Origin: Asaia sp003994335
GTDB lineage: Bacteria; Pseudomonadota; Alphaproteobacteria; Acetobacterales; Acetobacteraceae
Length of the DNA: 64,000 bases
Assembly (NCBI RefSeq): GCF_037151175.1
Contig: NZ_JBBCOR010000011.1
Location: 58,269-122,268 of the forward strand
Direction: 5' to 3'
Under the pieces are notes generated by a model. That model was not told the origin of the DNA. It worked only from the letters and a program-made list of their open reading frames with translations, and made no database searches. Made by a program: the position numbers and the translations under genes. Below, piece by piece: positions 53,568-62,913 of this stretch (positions are counted from its first letter, which is position 1; every line of letters starts with the position of its first letter).

Positions 53568-55034
53568 TCAGGGGATGGATTTCAAGGCAGGATAAAGCGC
53601 GCGATAACGCGCATAGGCCTGACGATAGGGACCGCTCAGGCGGTCATCCGGGGCGATGGACGCCACGCGCTCGGGGGGCAGGCAGACTTCTGCAACAGCT
53701 TCGCCGGTGACGGCAAGCCGGGCGAGACGTGCTGCACCGAACGCACCGCCCTGCTCGCCATTGGCAAGCCGATGCAGGGTAATACCGAGCACGCTGGCGA
53801 GGATAGACGTCCAGAGGGGGCTGCGTGACCCGCCGCCAATCACATCGGCCTGCGTGATGACGGTACCGGACTCCGCCAGCCCCTCAAGCGCATCACGAAA
53901 GGAAAAGGCGACGCCTTCAAGAACGGCCTGCGTCATCTGGGCGCGCGTCGTGTCCTGAGTCAGTCCCGTGAAGCCGCCGCGCACCGTGCCATCATTATGG
54001 GGGGTTCGCTCTCCGGAGAGATACGGCGCGAACAGCACGGGTGAGGGGGCCTCGGGAGTCTGCGGCAACTCGGCGAGGAGCGATTTCTCATCCATGCCGG
54101 TCACGCGCGACCACCAGGCAAGCGAGGCTGCCGCCGAAAGGGTGACCCCCATCTGGTGCCATTGATCCGGCACGGCATGGCAGAAGGAATGGATGGCATG
54201 ATTGCCACCGGGGTGAAAACTGTCGGTTGTCACCCAGACAACGCCGGATGTGCCGAGCGAGAGAAAGGCATCACCCGTATGAATCGCGCCCAGTCCGACC
54301 GCTCCTGCAGCGTTATCCCCCGCGCCTCCGGCAAAGATTGGCGCTTCTGTCATGCCCCAGCGCGCGGCAAGGTCTGGATTGAGGTGTCCGGCAGGCGCGG
54401 AGCCCTCACAAAGTTCAGGCATGGCGGCGAGGCGCAGATTTGACGCTTCGAGTGCGGCATCCGACCACAGACGACGCCCTGTATCGAGCCAGAGCGAGCC
54501 GGAGGCATCAGACATGTCCTCGATCAGCGCGCCGGTCATCCGAAAACGTAGCCAGGCCTTGGGCAATACCACATGGGTGACCCGCGCGAAGATCTCGGGC
54601 TCATGGCGTGCCACCCAGAGAACCTTGGGAGCGGTAAAGCCCGGCATGGCGATATTGCCGGTGATCTGGCGGCATAATGGAAAGCGATGCTCGAAAAGGG
54701 AGCATTCGGTCTCGGCGCGTGTGTCGTTCCAGAGCAGGCAGGGACGCAGCACCTCGCCGCCTTCGCCCAGAAGTACCGCACCATGTTGCTGGCCGGACAG
54801 CCCGATGCCGCGCACGCTGGCGAGTTCCGCCGGGTGGGTTTCACGCAGAGAGTCCAGCGCGCGCATTGTCGCGTCGTACCAGTCCTCGGGGTTCTGCTCG
54901 CTCCATCCGGGATGCGGGCGGCTGACCTCCAGTTTTTCGGTATGGGCCGCGACGACCTTCTGAGTGCTGTCGACCAGTACCGCCTTGATGCCGGAAGTGC
55001 CGAGATCGATACCGAGATACATGCCAGAAACCAT
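53568..55034 (-). CDS. xylB: Xylulokinase
   Basis: 488 residues; a second ATG at 55022 (MYLGIDLGTSGIKAV) is an alternative. GIDLGTSGIKAVLVD is the FGGY phosphate loop, and FAGGAGDNAAGAVGLG holds the catalytic Asp of xylulokinases. PYLSGERTPHNDGTVRGGF and VIGGGSRSPLW are FGGY blocks. It phosphorylates D-xylulose with ATP and would feed pentoses, or arabitol/xylitol-derived xylulose, into the pentose-phosphate route. No xylA is nearby. Confidence 0.93.
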   Translation of the reverse strand: MVSGMYLGIDLGTSGIKAVLVDSTQKVVAAHTEKLEVSRPHPGWSEQNPEDWYDATMRALDSLRETHPAELASVRGIGLSGQQHGAVLLGEGGEVLRPCLLWNDTRAETECSLFEHRFPLCRQITGNIAMPGFTAPKVLWVARHEPEIFARVTHVVLPKAWLRFRMTGALIEDMSDASGSLWLDTGRRLWSDAALEASNLRLAAMPELCEGSAPAGHLNPDLAARWGMTEAPIFAGGAGDNAAGAVGLGAIHTGDAFLSLGTSGVVWVTTDSFHPGGNHAIHSFCHAVPDQWHQMGVTLSAAASLAWWSRVTGMDEKSLLAELPQTPEAPSPVLFAPYLSGERTPHNDGTVRGGFTGLTQDTTRAQMTQAVLEGVAFSFRDALEGLAESGTVITQADVIGGGSRSPLWTSILASVLGITLHRLANGEQGGAFGAARLARLAVTGEAVAEVCLPPERVASIAPDDRLSGPYRQAYARYRALYPALKSIP

Positions 55035-55405
55035 GGACTAACGGACCTTATGGGAAAACGTTACGCGCGTTGCGCGGGGCCGGAAGAGACAACGCCGGAG
55101 AGGCCTTGTTGGCGCATCCGGCCTCGCAAGAAGGCGAGGGGGTGACCCATCTTGTGAGCATTATACGCCCGGGATGAAAGCGCCGGCCTATGCGGGCTGT
55201 CGCGTCACAATCGGGTGAAACTGCCTGTCGATGGCATGTTTAAGTGTCATGAGCCCTGACAAAACGGGGGTCACCTCTCTATTTCTGCAGTTCGGCCATG
55301 AGCGCAGGCGGAGTAGGCATGGCCACTGTTCCTGTCTATGGTCGCCTGTCTATAGTCGGTCGCACAGACGCACGACAGAAGTCCTAACGGGCAAAGGGAG
55401 AGATG
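55035..55405. other. 370-bp divergent promoter region, no gene seen
   Basis: It lies between xylB and sucB. Short imperfect inverted repeats occur (for example GCCGGA 55094 with TCCGGC 55117). No known RNA or small gene is recognised; presumably it holds both promoters. Confidence 0.4.
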
Positions 55406-56728
55406 ATGTCGGTCGAGATCAGGGTGCCGGTACTCGGTGAGAGTGTCACCTCGGCAACAATAACCCGCTGGCTCAAGCAACCCGGTCAGGCAGTGGCGGC
55501 GGATGAGCCGGTGGTCGAACTGGAGACCGACAAGATCAGCGTGGAGGTACCCGCCCCGCAGGCCGGCGTTCTGGGGGGCGATCTGATGGCAGCGGGTGCC
55601 GAAGTCGCGGTAGGCAGCGTGCTTGGCACGCTCGACCCCAAGGGAACCCCCAGCATGACCGCCCCGGCAAAAACCGAGGGCACTCCCGCCCCGAAGCCCG
55701 AAACTCCGGTCGCCGCCTCGGCAACCACGCATGACCCGATGCCTGCCGCAGCGCGCCTGATGGCCGAAGCTCATATCGCACCGGGAAGCGTGACCCAGGG
55801 CACGGGCCTCGACGGGCGCGTGACCAAGGGCGACGTGATCGCGAAGATGGCGCAGCCCGGCGCTGCGGCCCCCCGGGATGAGGCATCTTTGGTTGCGCCG
55901 AAACCGGAACCCGTTGCTTCCCCGCAGGCTCCCTCGGTCCCGCAGCCCGCCGACGCAGGTCAGGCAGCCTCGCCCCCACCCGCCATGGCGGCGGCTCTGG
56001 CTGCGCTTCTGGGCAAGGGCGAGCAGGATAGCCGCGAACAGCGCGTGCCCATGACACGTCTGCGCCAGACCATCGCGCGTCGCCTCAAGGATGCCCAGAA
56101 CACGGCCGCGATCCTGACCACCTTCAACGAGGTGGATATGAGCGCCGCCAAGGCGCTGCGGGCGGAATATCGCGAGATCTTCGAGAAGAAGCATGGTGTG
56201 AAGCTCGGCTTCATGTCCATCTTCGCCCGCGCCTGTATCAAGGCGCTGCAGGAATTCCCCGCCATCAACGCGACGATCGAAGGTGAGGAGATCATCTATC
56301 GGCGTTTCGTCAATCTGGGCATTGCCGTGGGCAGCGAGCGCGGCTTGGTCGTGCCGGTGCTGCATGATGCCGACCAGATGAGTTTTGCCGAGCTTGAGCG
56401 CAACATCAATGATTACGGTACGCGGGCGCGTGCCGGAACGCTCAAGCTCGATGAACTCTCGCGCGGTACGTTCTCCATCACCAATGGCGGCGTGTTCGGC
56501 TCGCTTCTCTCGACCCCCATTCTCAACCCGCCGCAATCAGGCATTCTGGGCATGCATGCCATTCAGGACCGCCCCGTAGCCGTGGATGGGCAGGTGGTGA
56601 TCCGTCCCATGATGTATGTTGCGCTCTCCTATGACCATCGCATGGTCGACGGACGCGAGGCTGTGAGCTTCCTGGTGCGTATCAAGCAGTATGTGGAAGA
56701 CCCCCGTCGCCTGCTTCTCGATGTCTGA
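55406..56728 (+). CDS. sucB: 2-oxoglutarate dehydrogenase E2 (dihydrolipoyl succinyltransferase)
   Basis: 440 residues from the second of two ATGs, five bases after AAAGGGAG. The lipoyl domain (about 1-80) carries VELETDKISVEVP, with the lipoyl Lys in ETDKIS. An Ala/Pro linker, the E3-binding domain (AAARLMAEAHIAPGSVTQGTGLDGRVTKGDV in two blocks) and the catalytic domain follow. SYDHRMVDGREA has the catalytic His and Asp. The succinyltransferase type fits the context with lpd. sucA (E1) is not adjacent, which is unusual. Confidence 0.93.
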   Translation: MSVEIRVPVLGESVTSATITRWLKQPGQAVAADEPVVELETDKISVEVPAPQAGVLGGDLMAAGAEVAVGSVLGTLDPKGTPSMTAPAKTEGTPAPKPETPVAASATTHDPMPAAARLMAEAHIAPGSVTQGTGLDGRVTKGDVIAKMAQPGAAAPRDEASLVAPKPEPVASPQAPSVPQPADAGQAASPPPAMAAALAALLGKGEQDSREQRVPMTRLRQTIARRLKDAQNTAAILTTFNEVDMSAAKALRAEYREIFEKKHGVKLGFMSIFARACIKALQEFPAINATIEGEEIIYRRFVNLGIAVGSERGLVVPVLHDADQMSFAELERNINDYGTRARAGTLKLDELSRGTFSITNGGVFGSLLSTPILNPPQSGILGMHAIQDRPVAVDGQVVIRPMMYVALSYDHRMVDGREAVSFLVRIKQYVEDPRRLLLDV

Positions 56729-56744
56729 AACGAAAGAGACCGCC

Positions 56745-58142
56745 ATGTCGGAGACTCATGAATTCGATCTGGCCGTCATTGGCGCGGGCCCTGGCGGTTA
56801 TGTCTGTGCGATCAAGGCGGCACAGCGCGGCCTGAAGGTGCTTTGCGTCGATCGTCGTGAGGCGCCGGGCGGCACGTGTCTGAATGTCGGATGTATTCCT
56901 TCCAAGGCCCTGCTGCACAGCTCCGAGCGACTGCACGAGGCCGAAACCGAATTTGCCGGACTGGGGATCGACAACGTCAAGCCTGTGCTCAACCTTGGCC
57001 AGATGATGGCGCGCAAGGAGCGCGTGGTGGGCGATACCGTCAAAGGGATCGGCTTCCTTTTCCGCAAAAACAAGATCACCTTCCGAGTGGGTGAGGCCAC
57101 GCTCACTGGGCCGCACAGCCTCACGATCAACGGTGAGACGGTCACGGCAGGTTCCATCGTGATCGCGACGGGCAGCGCACCTGCGGCCCTGCCGGGTCTG
57201 GCCTTCGACGAAAAGCGCGTGGTGTCCTCGACCGGTGCACTCAGCCTTGAGGCCGTGCCGAAGCGTCTTGCGGTCATCGGGGCCGGTGTGATCGGGCTCG
57301 AGCTTGGCAGCGTATGGAAGCGTCTTGGCAGCGAAGTGACGGTGATCGAATATGGCGATCATATCGCGCCCGGTTTCGATCGTGGTCTGGGCCGTCAGTT
57401 CCAGCGCGCGCTGGAAAAGCTCGGTCTCAAATTTCGCCTGTCCACCCGCGTGACCAAGGTGGCGACCGAACAGAGCGCGCTGTCACTTACGGTGCAGAAA
57501 GTTGGCAAGGAAGAGAGTGAAACGCTGGAAGCCGATGTGGTTCTGGTGGCGATCGGGCGCAAACCCCACACGCAGGGGCTCGATCTGAGCACTGTCGGCA
57601 TCGATACAGATGAGGCGGGTCGCATTCCGGTAGATGGGCATTTCCGCACCTCCTGCCCCAGCATCTATGCCATTGGCGACGTGATTGCGGGGCCGATGCT
57701 GGCCCATAAGGCCGAGGAAGAAGGTCTGGCGCTGGCTGAACAACTGGCGGGCAGGATCGGGCATGTGCCCTATGACGCCATTCCGTCAGTCGTTTACACC
57801 CAGCCGGAATTTGCGATGGTCGGCAAGACCGAGGAGCAGCTCAAGCAGGAGGGTGTCGCCTACAAGACGGGCAGCTTCCCCTTCATGGCAAGTGCACGCG
57901 CCCGTGCCATTGCGGCGACCGATGGTGGCGTGAAGGTTCTGACGGACGCCAAGACGGACCGTATTCTGGGCGTGCATATCCTGGGTGCCTGTGCAGGCGA
58001 GCTGATCGCCGAGGCCACGCTGGCCATGACGTTCAAGGCGAGCGCCGAGGATGTGGCGCTGGCGTGTCATGCCCATCCGACCTTGTCCGAAGCGCTCAAG
58101 GAAGCGGCATTGGGGGCCTTCGACCAGGCGCTGCATCTCTGA
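56745..58142 (+). CDS. lpd: Dihydrolipoamide dehydrogenase (E3)
   Basis: 465 residues from the ATG at 56745 behind GAAAGAGA; a weaker ATG at 56721 overlaps the sucB stop. VIGAGPGGYVCAIKAAQRG binds FAD, GGTCLNVGCIPSK holds the redox Cys pair, VIGAGVIGLELGSVWKRLG binds NAD, and HAHPTLSEA holds the active-site His/Glu. It reoxidises lipoamide of 2-oxo-acid dehydrogenases. It follows sucB at 16 bp and ends in a strong terminator. Confidence 0.97.
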   Translation: MSETHEFDLAVIGAGPGGYVCAIKAAQRGLKVLCVDRREAPGGTCLNVGCIPSKALLHSSERLHEAETEFAGLGIDNVKPVLNLGQMMARKERVVGDTVKGIGFLFRKNKITFRVGEATLTGPHSLTINGETVTAGSIVIATGSAPAALPGLAFDEKRVVSSTGALSLEAVPKRLAVIGAGVIGLELGSVWKRLGSEVTVIEYGDHIAPGFDRGLGRQFQRALEKLGLKFRLSTRVTKVATEQSALSLTVQKVGKEESETLEADVVLVAIGRKPHTQGLDLSTVGIDTDEAGRIPVDGHFRTSCPSIYAIGDVIAGPMLAHKAEEEGLALAEQLAGRIGHVPYDAIPSVVYTQPEFAMVGKTEEQLKQEGVAYKTGSFPFMASARARAIAATDGGVKVLTDAKTDRILGVHILGACAGELIAEATLAMTFKASAEDVALACHAHPTLSEALKEAALGAFDQALHL

Positions 58143-58200
58143 GGGCTCTGGTAGCCTCCGAGGCCGATCCCGGTCGGGGCTTCATTCCGATTCCCAATTC

Positions 58201-58229
58201 CGGGGCGCTCGACGGCGCCCCGTTTTTTT
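58201..58229 (+). terminator. Rho-independent terminator after lpd
   Basis: CGGGGCGC and GCGCCCCG form a perfect 8-bp stem around a 6-nt loop, followed by seven T. It lies 59 bp after the lpd stop and touches the stop of the convergent beta-lactamase gene. Confidence 0.93.
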
Positions 58230-59373
58230 ATTGCTGGAGCAGTGTCTTGAGCAGCGTGTACGCTGCCTGGACGCGAGCCTCGTTGGGGGTGTTCCTGTTG
58301 GCCAGCATGATGATACCGATCTGTCGGCTGGGGATCATGACAACATAGCCGCCAAAGCCGTCCGTTGATCCGGTCTTGTTGAAGAGCCCATCGCGACTTT
58401 GCGGTGTGGCGAGGCTCACCACCTTGACCGGCTGGGGCTTGAGGATGAAGTCATAGCCATTCCCGAGCATCATCGGTTGCAGAGGGGTGGGCCAGGAATA
58501 GTGTTCCCAGATCATATCCTGCGTGAAGAACGCAGTCTTGAAGCGTCCCTTCTGGGTGAGTGCGACGGCTTTCCTGATTTCGGCAGGCGGATGCCCCCGC
58601 CCGAGTTCGACATCGAGAAGGGTGAGCATGTCACGTGCGGTCGATTTCACGCCATAGGCCTCATCGGCCAGAACGCCCGGCCGGACACGGATGGGGGCAT
58701 CCGTCTTGCGATCGTAGCCATAGGCGTAAAGGGCCATGTCGTCTTGAGGGACATGGATCCAGGTATGATGCAGCCCCAGAGCCGGGAACAGGATCGTTTG
58801 GACTGCTTCGGCATAGGGCAACCCAAGGGAGTGCGCCGAGATGAAGCCGAGCAGACCGATACTGATATTGGAATAACTGCGGGCGCCGGGTTGAGGTGGC
58901 TGCCAGGCCTTGAGCCAAGCGATCAGCCCGTTGATGTCCTTGACTGTATCCGGCACTTGCAAGGGCAGTCCGCCCGAGTGATGCGTCGCCAGATCGAGCA
59001 ATGTCAGGTGATTGCCGATCGTGCAGGTATCAGCACACAGATAATGCGCCACAGTGTCTTCGAGCTTGACCTTGCCTCGCTCCACAGCCAAGGCAGCGAG
59101 TGTTGCGGTGAAGATCTTGCTCATGGAGCCGAGTTCGAAAAGCGTATCCGGCGTGACGGGCCGCTTGTCCGCGCGTGAGGCGAAACCCGTCATATAGAAA
59201 TGATGAACGCCGTTTTGCGTCACGCCGACGACGAGACCGGGTACATCATAGCGACTGATCAACGGGGCAAAGGCCGTCTCGATCCTCTCATCCAGCGCGT
59301 CGGCGAGAGCGGGTGTCGTGGTGACAAGACCCAGAAGGCAGAAAACCAGCCAGGAATGTGGAAGTCGTCTCAT
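58228..59373 (-). CDS. ampC: Class C (AmpC-type) beta-lactamase
   Basis: 381 residues, usual AmpC length. Signal peptide (ending PALADA). ELGSMSKIFTA holds the nucleophile Ser83 and Lys86, YSNISIGLLG the Tyr-x-Asn motif, and NKTGSTDGFGGY the KTG box. The block IPSRQIGIIMLANRNTPNEA is closely like enterobacterial AmpC. It is a periplasmic serine hydrolase that should open beta-lactam rings, mainly cephalosporins. No ampR is adjacent: the neighbours are lpd and a Hint protein. Confidence 0.9.
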   Translation of the reverse strand: MRRLPHSWLVFCLLGLVTTTPALADALDERIETAFAPLISRYDVPGLVVGVTQNGVHHFYMTGFASRADKRPVTPDTLFELGSMSKIFTATLAALAVERGKVKLEDTVAHYLCADTCTIGNHLTLLDLATHHSGGLPLQVPDTVKDINGLIAWLKAWQPPQPGARSYSNISIGLLGFISAHSLGLPYAEAVQTILFPALGLHHTWIHVPQDDMALYAYGYDRKTDAPIRVRPGVLADEAYGVKSTARDMLTLLDVELGRGHPPAEIRKAVALTQKGRFKTAFFTQDMIWEHYSWPTPLQPMMLGNGYDFILKPQPVKVVSLATPQSRDGLFNKTGSTDGFGGYVVMIPSRQIGIIMLANRNTPNEARVQAAYTLLKTLLQQ

Positions 59374-59464
59374 CGATTTCTCGTTTCGTTCTCGTTATGT
59401 ATGCTGTTTTCCCGACAAATTCCCGATTCATTCCCCGGAGGGAAGAGGCGGTTGTGTCTGACGG

Positions 59465-60928
59465 TCATATCGTGCCGGACGCTGTGGCTGGTAAATGCGG
59501 CATTTCTTCGAGAGGGACCGGATAGAGTCTGGTCCCCGCCAGTCTGACCGACAGAATGACCTGGCTCAGGCCGTCGAACGCGTCGTCATCCAGAACAAGC
59601 ATGGCGTCACCCGTGGTCCAGGCCCCTGTGGCATCGCATGCGCGATGCCAGCCGGGTTGCGTAGCAGCACAGTGTTCGACGGAGAGCGGCGTCATTCCTG
59701 TGCTGGTCCAGAGCATAAGGGCTGACACGAGAACGCCGAATTCCCGGCGATCATCGAGAAAGGGTCCGGTTTCCTCGCAGGGACGCACGCTGCGTGAGCA
59801 GAGGTGATAGATGCGGGGTTGCGCATCCAGGCGGAAAAGATAGGTCTGGCCATCATGCCGGTATGGGGTGAGAACCGTGCCATCGTCACGCATCAGATGA
59901 AGCGCGGGATCGACGCTGATGGGGTGACGCCGCGCAAATTCCGCTGCAGAGACAGACGCAAATTTTTCCCATAGGCCACGCACGAATTCAGGCGCGACAT
60001 TGAGCGGTGCGCAGGCATCTTTTTCCCAGGAACGCCTTTGCGGCAGGTGCAGGAGGGTGGGGCCCTCTATCGCGCTCTGCGCGAAAAGCAGCCGGTTGCC
60101 CGTGTCCAGATAGGTTTCACTCTCCACACCATTGGCGAGGATGATTCCGTGCGTTTCGAGTTCGATATGGAAATAGGTGAATGAATGGCGTGATCTGTCG
60201 TAGGCGATCGTGTCATCATTGATCAGCATACGTGCGGGCACGAAACAGCCTTCGAGAAAAAGGCAATGCTCGGCCGTAACGTACAGATCCTGATGCGGCA
60301 TGCCCTTGCCGAGCGCATTGGTGCGCAGACACACTGGATATCCGGCGCGCTCGTCGTGCCGTTCCCGCTTGTCAACGACTTGTCGTGCCGACCCGACCCA
60401 ACGGATCGTTTCGGCACAATCGATACCCTTGCGTCTCACGATAACCTCGTCCCCCGGCTCCAGGGTTTCGATGATCCGTTCGCCCTGAGGGGTCAGAATA
60501 AGCGTGCCCGCCAGATAGCATATGGCGGCTACGGGCTCACCCGTAGGCGAGGGGTAAGAGTAGAAATTGTCGGAGGAGCTTCTGAGAAGTGGTCCGCTCT
60601 GCGCGGTTGCGGTGGAGACCCATACCATATCGGCAGTTCCACTGGCAGGATAAGCCAGATAACCGTCCGCAAAAGAGGCATTCTCGCCAAAGAGGTAGAA
60701 GCTCGTGCCGATGTAGAAACCAAACATTCCCTTGGTTTGATAGACGGTACCACTGAGAAAAGTTTTGAAAGGTCCACCTATCGTGCGGCCATCTGACAGG
60801 TTCACCTGAAACTGCTTTCTATCGAAGTCGATGTAAACCGTGACCTCACCTAGCGAGGTGATTGGGCTTCGATTGCCGAAAAGCGTGCAGGAATATCCCG
60901 GCACTGTCCACTTCTGAATGTTTGACAT
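59465..60928 (-). CDS. Hint-domain (Hint_2) protein
   Basis: 487 residues from the ATG at 60928. Residues 1-130 form a beta-rich domain without a clear signal peptide. The Hint domain begins at Cys137 (AICYLAGTLILTPQGER), with the TxxH-type block YVTAEHCLFLEGCFVPARML and FTYFHIELETHGIILANGVE, and YLDTGNR. Hint domains splice or cleave their own chain; in acetic acid bacteria such Hint_2 proteins are common, and their role is not known. The C-terminal 170 residues form a further conserved module (YHLCSRSVRPCEETGPF). Alone, followed by the ampC gene. Confidence 0.85.
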   Translation of the reverse strand: MSNIQKWTVPGYSCTLFGNRSPITSLGEVTVYIDFDRKQFQVNLSDGRTIGGPFKTFLSGTVYQTKGMFGFYIGTSFYLFGENASFADGYLAYPASGTADMVWVSTATAQSGPLLRSSSDNFYSYPSPTGEPVAAICYLAGTLILTPQGERIIETLEPGDEVIVRRKGIDCAETIRWVGSARQVVDKRERHDERAGYPVCLRTNALGKGMPHQDLYVTAEHCLFLEGCFVPARMLINDDTIAYDRSRHSFTYFHIELETHGIILANGVESETYLDTGNRLLFAQSAIEGPTLLHLPQRRSWEKDACAPLNVAPEFVRGLWEKFASVSAAEFARRHPISVDPALHLMRDDGTVLTPYRHDGQTYLFRLDAQPRIYHLCSRSVRPCEETGPFLDDRREFGVLVSALMLWTSTGMTPLSVEHCAATQPGWHRACDATGAWTTGDAMLVLDDDAFDGLSQVILSVRLAGTRLYPVPLEEMPHLPATASGTI

Positions 60929-61170
60929 GATTCCTACCCAAACATGATTTTTCGACGAGCGGTCTTGATCTAACATTATTGTGTAGTAACGATGTATTAT
61001 CCCGATATATGAGATGTAATATTTTGATATATACAGAGTTAGATCATTGATTCCCTTGAGATTGCAGTATCATTAAGTCTGTGTGGTCTGCGATCTGCGC
61101 GGAAACTAGGCGTTACTTTCCCTTGAGAAAAGCTTGTCTTTCTTAGGGGTCCTAAGCATAACTTACGCCC

Positions 61171-62076
61171 ATGCTTGATTATGCGGCACTCAGTGCAGTC
61201 GTGGCAGTTATCCGTGAGGGTTCCTTTGAGGGCGCAGCCCGTGCCCTGCGGATCACGGCCTCTGCGGTTTCCCAGCGTGTGCGCAGTTTTGAAGAACGTC
61301 TCGGTGCGCTGGTTATCGTGCGCGGGTCTCCGTGCAGGGCCACGGATCTGGGCCAGGTACTCTGTGCCCATGTCGACAAGGTAAAACTCCTCGAAGCCGA
61401 GATCGGCAAGCAGACGGGTGCGGCTCTCTTTCAGAGTGGCGAGAGAACGACCCTGCGGTTGGCAGTCAATATCGACAGCCTCGCGACCTGGCTGCCCGAT
61501 ATTCTTACAGGCTATGCAGAAAGGGCAGAGATCTGCATCACGCTGATTGTCGAGGATGTGGCCCAGACAGCCGATCTGCTGCGTACGGGCGACGTCATGG
61601 CGGCCGTCACGACCTGCAGCGATCTGCTCCCCGGGTGCAGAACCCTTTATCTCGGCGCCATGCATTATGCGGCATGTGCCAGACCGGATTTCGTGGCGCG
61701 TTATTTTCCTGAGGGGATGACAGACGAGGCGATCGATACAGCGCCGTGCATCTGCCTGAATGCGCAGGACAGTCTGCAGAGGCAATGGCTTGATCGGGCA
61801 AAGCGCACGCATCTCTCGCCGCTCACCCATTACGTCCCCTCCAGCCGGGGCGTTCTGGATTTCACGCTCAGTGGTCTGGGGTGGGGGCTGCAACCAACGA
61901 CGCTTGCCGCCCCGCATCTGGCGGCGGGCAGACTTGTGGAACTCGACCCCGGGAACAGGTTCGAAGTGCCGCTCTATCTGGTTCTGCCTCGGCTGAAGAG
62001 TGTGGTTCTGGAGGATCTCACACGCCATTTGACACGCGAATGCGCGGTGCATCCCGCTCTTCTTCCACCCGGATAG
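61171..62076 (+). CDS. ArgP/LysG-type LysR regulator
   Basis: 301 residues. LDYAALSAVVAVIREGSFEGAARALRITASAVSQRVRSFE is the winged HTH, close to E. coli ArgP (ITQSAVSQRIKQLE). AVNIDSLATWLPDIL and GMTDEAIDTAPC align with the ArgP effector domain. ArgP/LysG usually controls a divergent arginine/lysine exporter (argO/lysE); none is here, as the divergent gene is a Hint protein. The 242-bp gap is A/T-rich. Confidence 0.87.
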   Translation: MLDYAALSAVVAVIREGSFEGAARALRITASAVSQRVRSFEERLGALVIVRGSPCRATDLGQVLCAHVDKVKLLEAEIGKQTGAALFQSGERTTLRLAVNIDSLATWLPDILTGYAERAEICITLIVEDVAQTADLLRTGDVMAAVTTCSDLLPGCRTLYLGAMHYAACARPDFVARYFPEGMTDEAIDTAPCICLNAQDSLQRQWLDRAKRTHLSPLTHYVPSSRGVLDFTLSGLGWGLQPTTLAAPHLAAGRLVELDPGNRFEVPLYLVLPRLKSVVLEDLTRHLTRECAVHPALLPPG

Positions 62077-62179
62077 GGTGTAACCTCGCGTGGAGCAAGC
62101 GTGGACCGGATCGCTTGGATGATTGCGATACGTCAAGCGGCGGCGTCAAGGAGAGCAGGCGTAGTCTGCTGATGGAGGA

Positions 62180-62853
62180 AGTATCTCAGCGCTACGAGTG
62201 CGCACGGCAGTGGCCATGAGCCGCGCAGCGGGTTAATCCGGCGAGCGCCGTTTGCTGGTGCGCTTTGGCTGCTGCGACCGGCAGTTCTGCGGCCAGGGCG
62301 CGTGGCGGAGATTGTCTGTCCTATCGGATCGAGGCGCATGCCGGGCGGATCCATGCGATGATTGCGGCGCAGGACGACTTGACCCTCGCTGATATCCGTG
62401 CCCGCCTGGCCGATGACGGCCACCATTTCGCGACCGGCGCGCTGTGGCGCTTCTTCGCCCGCCACCTGGTCGCATGGAAAAAAGTCCGCTCATGCAGGAG
62501 AGCAGGATCGCCCGGACATCCTGACACGACGGCAGGAGTGATTCGACAAGCCAGCCCGATCTGCGCCCCGGCGATGCCGTCGTAATGGACGAGCTCGGCT
62601 TGCATAAAGGACCGGGCGTGCGGGCGGTGACCGAGGCGGCCGGTGCCAGCCTGCGGTTCCTGCCGTCTTACAGCCCAGACTTCAATCCGATTGAGATGGC
62701 CTTCTCCAGGCTCAAGGCCCATCGCCGCCGCGCCGCCGAACGCACCCGCAAGGGGCTTGGGAACAAGGTCGGAAGCCTTATCGATCAGGTCACGACCGAT
62801 AAATGCGCCAATTTCTTCACCGCCGCAGAGTATGAGCCAGAAAGAGAGGAAAA
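62180..62853 (+). pseudogene. IS630-family transposase remnant
   Basis: Pieces of one IS630-type transposase are read in order but in changing frames: LRVRTAVAMSRAA (from 62183), then ATGSSAARARGGDCLSYRIE to ALWRFFARHLVAWKK, then AHAGEQDRPDI, then DELGLHKGPGVRAV and LPSYSPDFNPIEMAFSRLK to CANFFTAAEYEPE. At least three frame changes occur, and the middle part with the first catalytic Asp (FIDE region) is deleted; the last Glu (NPIE) remains. Dead element. I did not find clear terminal repeats. Confidence 0.85.
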
Positions 62854-62913
62854 CACTCTAGGCATAACCTTCCAGAAGCGAGCACTGTTTTTTGCCCGAA
62901 AATCGCGGGATGG

